From positions 1,736,001 through 1,800,000 of the forward strand of contig NZ_JAVTSS010000002.1 in NCBI RefSeq assembly GCF_032678705.1: a stretch of 64,000 bases of DNA, written 5' to 3'. Positions 60,949 through 64,000 of the stretch are shown here, piece by piece. The DNA is from Pedobacter frigiditerrae. Lineage in GTDB: Bacteria > Bacteroidota > Bacteroidia > Sphingobacteriales > Sphingobacteriaceae. Within the stretch, counting starts at the first letter, position 1. Every line of letters starts with the position of its first letter. The position numbers and the translations under genes are program-made. The notes beneath the pieces are model-generated. The model did no database searches. It saw only the letters and a list, made by a program, of their open reading frames with translations, and was not told the DNA's origin.

Positions 60949-62550
60949 ATGAAAAAGCCCATCTTATTTATTCTCCTTCTATTTGTTGTTGCTGCGGCAA
61001 ATGCTCAAAATCAAGTTTTATTTAATACTTCCTTAGAGACTGTAACGGTTTACCGATCTGGAGCTGAGCTAAATCATACAGTTAAGGTTAATTTGCCTGC
61101 AGGTTCAAGCGAAATTATTTTAGGAAATATTGCCAATACGATTGATCAAAATAGTATTCAGCTAAGTGCACCAGCAAATGTGACTATTCTTTCTACAACT
61201 TTTGTTAGAGATTATTTAAAATCTGAAAATAAAAGTGTCGCTTATATTAAAGTAGAAGACAGTTTGAATATTGCCAAAAAGGATTTAAATGCTATTCAAA
61301 ACAAAAAATCTGTTGATGAAAACCTACTAGTTTTATTAGATAAAAATCAAACTGTTGGTGGTGTTAGTAGCGGCTTAAGTGTAGCCGAATTAATTAAAAT
61401 GGCCGATTATTATAAGACGAAACAGTTAGAGTTAAAAAATAGTATTTATGCTTATCAGGTTTTAGAAAACAAACAGCAAACAAAAATAAACAAGCTTCAA
61501 CAACAGTTAAATGAATTAAGTACAGATAAATCTGGAACAAAGGGGCAATTGTTATTGCAAATCATAACTAAAGAAGCAACTGCTGCGGTTTTTAACTTAA
61601 GCTATCTTTCTCCAAGTGCATCATGGGTTCCATTTTATGATTTGAGGGCTGAAAACACTTCAGCTCCTTTAAAAATTGTTTACAAAGCTAATGTGGTTCA
61701 ATACACAGGGGTAGATTGGAAAAAAGTTAAGCTTAGCCTATCAACAGCTACACCATCACAAAACGGAACGGCGCCTTTGCTTTCTGCCTGGTTTTTAAGA
61801 TTTGGTTCTCCAAATGCTTACAGAACTCAAAGTGTGCAAAATACCGTTCAAACAATGGAAAGCAGAGCTCCAATGCAAAATGGGAGTAATAAACAAACCG
61901 CGGATGTAGTAGATAGAAACTTAGCAACTGCTAATAACAACATATTAAATACCTCATTCGATTTAGATATTCCTTATGATATTTTATCAAACAGCAAGGC
62001 GCATAGCGTTACTTTAACCACTTATAATCAGCCAGTAAATTATAAATACTATAGTGTGCCTAAGTTAGAAAGCGATGCCTTTTTACTAGCGGAAATGGCT
62101 AATTATGAAAAACTTAATTTATTGCCTGGTGATGCAAACATCATTTTTGAGAATACCTATGTGGGCAAATCTTTTATTAATCCTAATGCAACTACTGATA
62201 CTTTAAATTTAAGCATGGGTAGAGATAAGAAAATAGTAGTTAAACGTGAAAAGGTTGCTGAACAGAGTGGAACGAAGTTATTAGGATCTAGTAAAAAACA
62301 AACCTTTACTTATGAAATTAGGTTGAGAAATGGCAAAAGCGAAGCTGTTAATTTATTACTTAAAGATCAATATCCAGTTTCTACAGATAAGAGTATTGAA
62401 ATAGAATTGATAAGTGCTGATGGAGCCATTATAAATACTGAAACAGGAGTTTTAACATGGAAATTAACCTTAAAGCCAGGAGTTACAGAGAAAGTAAGGA
62501 TTAGCTATTCAGTTAAATATCCTAAGGAGCAAACGATAGAGAATTTGTAA
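60949..62550 (+). CDS. DUF4139/mucoidy inhibitor A-like secreted protein
   Basis: 533 residues. Signal peptide ILFILLLFVVAAANAQ. An N-terminal beta domain with VTVYRSGAELNHTVKVNLPA (DUF4140-like) is followed by a helical coiled-coil section (about 90-190, KINKLQQQLNEL). The C-terminal DUF4139 domain starts near FNLSYLSPSASWVPFYDLRA and has YTGVDWKKVKLSLSTATPSQ and ends in VRISYSVKYPKEQ. The family is often annotated mucoidy inhibitor MuiA; function in Bacteroidota is unclear. Confidence 0.9.
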   Translation: MKKPILFILLLFVVAAANAQNQVLFNTSLETVTVYRSGAELNHTVKVNLPAGSSEIILGNIANTIDQNSIQLSAPANVTILSTTFVRDYLKSENKSVAYIKVEDSLNIAKKDLNAIQNKKSVDENLLVLLDKNQTVGGVSSGLSVAELIKMADYYKTKQLELKNSIYAYQVLENKQQTKINKLQQQLNELSTDKSGTKGQLLLQIITKEATAAVFNLSYLSPSASWVPFYDLRAENTSAPLKIVYKANVVQYTGVDWKKVKLSLSTATPSQNGTAPLLSAWFLRFGSPNAYRTQSVQNTVQTMESRAPMQNGSNKQTADVVDRNLATANNNILNTSFDLDIPYDILSNSKAHSVTLTTYNQPVNYKYYSVPKLESDAFLLAEMANYEKLNLLPGDANIIFENTYVGKSFINPNATTDTLNLSMGRDKKIVVKREKVAEQSGTKLLGSSKKQTFTYEIRLRNGKSEAVNLLLKDQYPVSTDKSIEIELISADGAIINTETGVLTWKLTLKPGVTEKVRISYSVKYPKEQTIENL

Positions 62551-63071
62551 AGGTTAATATAGTTAGATTTAGGCTGCTGGAACAGTTTTCTTGCACAAGC
62601 TCTGTTCTCCAATCCCGTGGCCTGTGGCACACAGAACACTAATTAGGCTAATGGATTGAACTTTGACAACTACTTGCAGTTTGAGTGAAAGTTTGTCAAT
62701 TAGGCGAAATGCAACTTACGTTTCTTGCACTGGTTTTTGTTCTCTAAACCCGATATACGTGGATGCCGATTTTTCATCGGCAGTAACATTAGCAGGGCTG
62801 ATTTAGCCATTAATTACTGACAATCGTTTTCTAGAAATAACATTGATTTTTTAGCGCATTTACAATCAATGATTTACTTAGTATTAACAAAGGAGATTGC
62901 TTCGTCGTTTCTCCTCGTAAAGACGCAAAAGGAAAAAAGAAAAAAATCTCTCACAAAGCCTTGATTATCACAAATTAAGTTCCTACTTTTGCAGTCCCTT
63001 AATGTGGCCTCGTTGTAGGCTGGCCATTACGGGAAGTTTTTAAATAAAATAGAAAAAACAAAAAGCAAGAA
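62551..63071. other. Spacer with hairpin repeat and rpsL leader
   Basis: No gene. It contains a perfect hairpin TGCCGAT TTTTC ATCGGCA at 62764-62782, whose stem equals that at 60588-60608, and an inverted pair TTGACAA / TTGTCAA at 62663-62699. The right end carries the rpsL promoter and an untranslated leader of about 80 bases, unusually long for this organism, which could hold ribosomal-protein regulation. Confidence 0.5.
62961..62991 (+). promoter_or_regulatory. Promoter of the str operon (rpsL)
   Basis: TTG at 62961-62963, spacer of 20, TACTTTTG at 62984-62991 matching TAnnTTTG exactly. Predicted transcript start near 62998, leaving a leader of about 75 bases before rpsL. Confidence 0.7.
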
Positions 63072-63485
63072 ATGCCAACCATTCAACAATTAGTTAGAAA
63101 AGGTAGAGTAGCACTGGAGTTCAAGAGTAAGTCTCCAGCGTTGGACAGCTGTCCACAGCGAAGAGGTGTATGTACACGTGTATATACTACTACCCCTAAA
63201 AAACCAAACTCAGCAATGCGTAAAGTTGCCCGTGTACGTTTAACCAATGGAAAAGAGGTGAATGCCTATATTCCTGGAGAAGGTCACAACTTACAAGAGC
63301 ACTCGATCGTGTTAATTCGTGGTGGTCGTGTTAAAGATTTACCAGGTGTACGTTACCACATCATTCGTGGTGCGTTAGATACATCAGGTGTAGCTGGTCG
63401 TAACCAACGTCGTAGTAAATATGGTACTAAGCGTCCTAAACCAGGGCAAGTAGCTGCAGCACCAACTAAAGGAAAGAAAAAATAA
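63072..63485 (+). CDS. rpsL: 30S ribosomal protein S12
   Basis: 137 residues of the decoding-centre ribosomal protein. PTIQQLVRKGR, CPQRRGVCTRVYTTTPKKPN, SAMRKVARVRLTNGKEV, GEGHNLQEHS and GGRVKDLPGVRYHIIRGALD are all canonical. The Lys residues that mutate in streptomycin resistance (TPKKPNS and GRVKDLPG) are wild type. A basic C-terminal tail is typical of Bacteroidota. Followed by rpsG after 16 bases; fusA should follow outside the window. Confidence 0.98.
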   Translation: MPTIQQLVRKGRVALEFKSKSPALDSCPQRRGVCTRVYTTTPKKPNSAMRKVARVRLTNGKEVNAYIPGEGHNLQEHSIVLIRGGRVKDLPGVRYHIIRGALDTSGVAGRNQRRSKYGTKRPKPGQVAAAPTKGKKK

Positions 63486-63487
63486 TT

Positions 63488-63493
63488 AGGAGG
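63488..63493 (+). promoter_or_regulatory. Strong Shine-Dalgarno sequence of rpsG
   Basis: AGGAGG eight bases before the rpsG ATG. Most genes in the window start after A-rich sequence without such a site, so it stands out. Confidence 0.8.
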
Positions 63494-63501
63494 AAACAGA
63501 A

Positions 63502-63969
63502 ATGAGAAAATCAAAACCAAAAAAGAGAATTATTCTTCCTGATCCTAAATTTAACGATGTTCAGGTTACAAGATTTGTAAACAATATGATGTTTGACGGT
63601 AAAAAATCTATCGCTTACTCTATTTTTTATGATGCAGTTGAAATAGCTGAGAAAAAAACTAGCGAGAATGGATTAGAAGTATTTAAACGTGCTTTAGTAA
63701 ATATCAGTCCTGCTGTAGAGGTTAAATCTCGTAGAGTTGGTGGTGCAAACTTCCAAGTACCTACAGAGGTAAGACCAGACCGTAAAATTGCTTTAGGCAT
63801 GAAATGGTTAATTACTTACGCTCGTAAACGTGGCGAAAAAACCATGAAAGAAAAATTAGCAGGTGAAATCGTTTCAGCAGCTAAAGGTGAAGGCGCAGCA
63901 GTTAAGAAAAAAGAAGATACGCATAAAATGGCTGAGGCTAACAAAGCGTTCTCACACTTCAGATTCTAA
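63502..63969 (+). CDS. rpsG: 30S ribosomal protein S7
   Basis: 155 residues of the 16S rRNA-binding head protein. RKSKPKKRIILPDPKFNDVQ, FVNNMMFDGKKSIAYSIFYD, NISPAVEVKSRRVGGANFQV, PTEVRPDRKIALGMKWLI and MAEANKAFSHFRF are the expected S7 segments. The complete gene ends 31 bases before the window edge. It follows rpsL in the conserved str operon. Confidence 0.98.
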   Translation: MRKSKPKKRIILPDPKFNDVQVTRFVNNMMFDGKKSIAYSIFYDAVEIAEKKTSENGLEVFKRALVNISPAVEVKSRRVGGANFQVPTEVRPDRKIALGMKWLITYARKRGEKTMKEKLAGEIVSAAKGEGAAVKKKEDTHKMAEANKAFSHFRF

Positions 63970-64000
63970 GATAAAATGATTGAATGAGTGAATTTTGAAT

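Overview
The window is a 64 kb piece of a Bacteroidota chromosome, most likely from the Sphingobacteriaceae (Pedobacter-like). The evidence is low GC, A-rich translation starts with few Shine-Dalgarno sequences, promoters of the TTG-N19-TAnnTTTG type, many Bacteroidota-typical families (DUF2723, DUF3667, DUF4142, LytTR pairs, carboxypeptidase-regulatory-like lipoproteins) and intergenic repeats of a kind I associate with this group. The genus is an inference.

Layout. 0-11 kb: end of an unknown protein, a GH29 fucosidase, an S10 carboxypeptidase, accA, a large DUF2723 membrane protein, tRNA-Gln(TTG), prs, rplY (L25/Ctc) and pth. 11-20 kb: a signalling block on the minus strand (receiver-kinase-receiver hybrid, CheR, a CHASE3-GAF hybrid kinase cut by one in-frame TAA, and a LytTR regulator separated from its LytS-type kinase by a GIY-YIG gene and a cluster of short repeats). 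20-38 kb: a stress and redox region (ArsC/Spx-like protein, alcohol dehydrogenase, ankyrin protein convergent with a large catalase, low-complexity hydrophilic proteins, multi-PAS kinase with a receiver, DUF4142, DUF892-like, DUF72, DUF3606 pair, Fpg/Nei fragment). 37.5-44 kb: kaiC-kaiB-kaiB-PAS kinase, exonuclease III, a GAF kinase and a receiver. 45-48 kb: lipoprotein-type protein and an M1 aminopeptidase. 48.3-56.6 kb: about 13 small genes that look like an array of polymorphic-toxin/T6SS immunity genes without toxins, bracketed by a 25-bp imperfect direct repeat. 56.8-64 kb: OmpA-like protein, receiver, VF530, ThuA, YjbR, DUF4139, then the str operon start (rpsL, rpsG).

The most notable signals are: (1) the immunity array with flanking direct repeats, resembling acquired interbacterial defence clusters; (2) a complete Kai-type operon in a presumed non-phototroph, with two KaiB copies and a Ser-Ser pair at the KaiC phosphosite; (3) four genes each broken by a single in-frame TAA, with the frame otherwise intact and at least one clearly replacing Glu, plus two one-base frameshifts and two truncated gene relics; (4) several families of short palindromic or hairpin intergenic repeats, one cluster of which, with a GIY-YIG gene, sits between the two halves of a two-component system.
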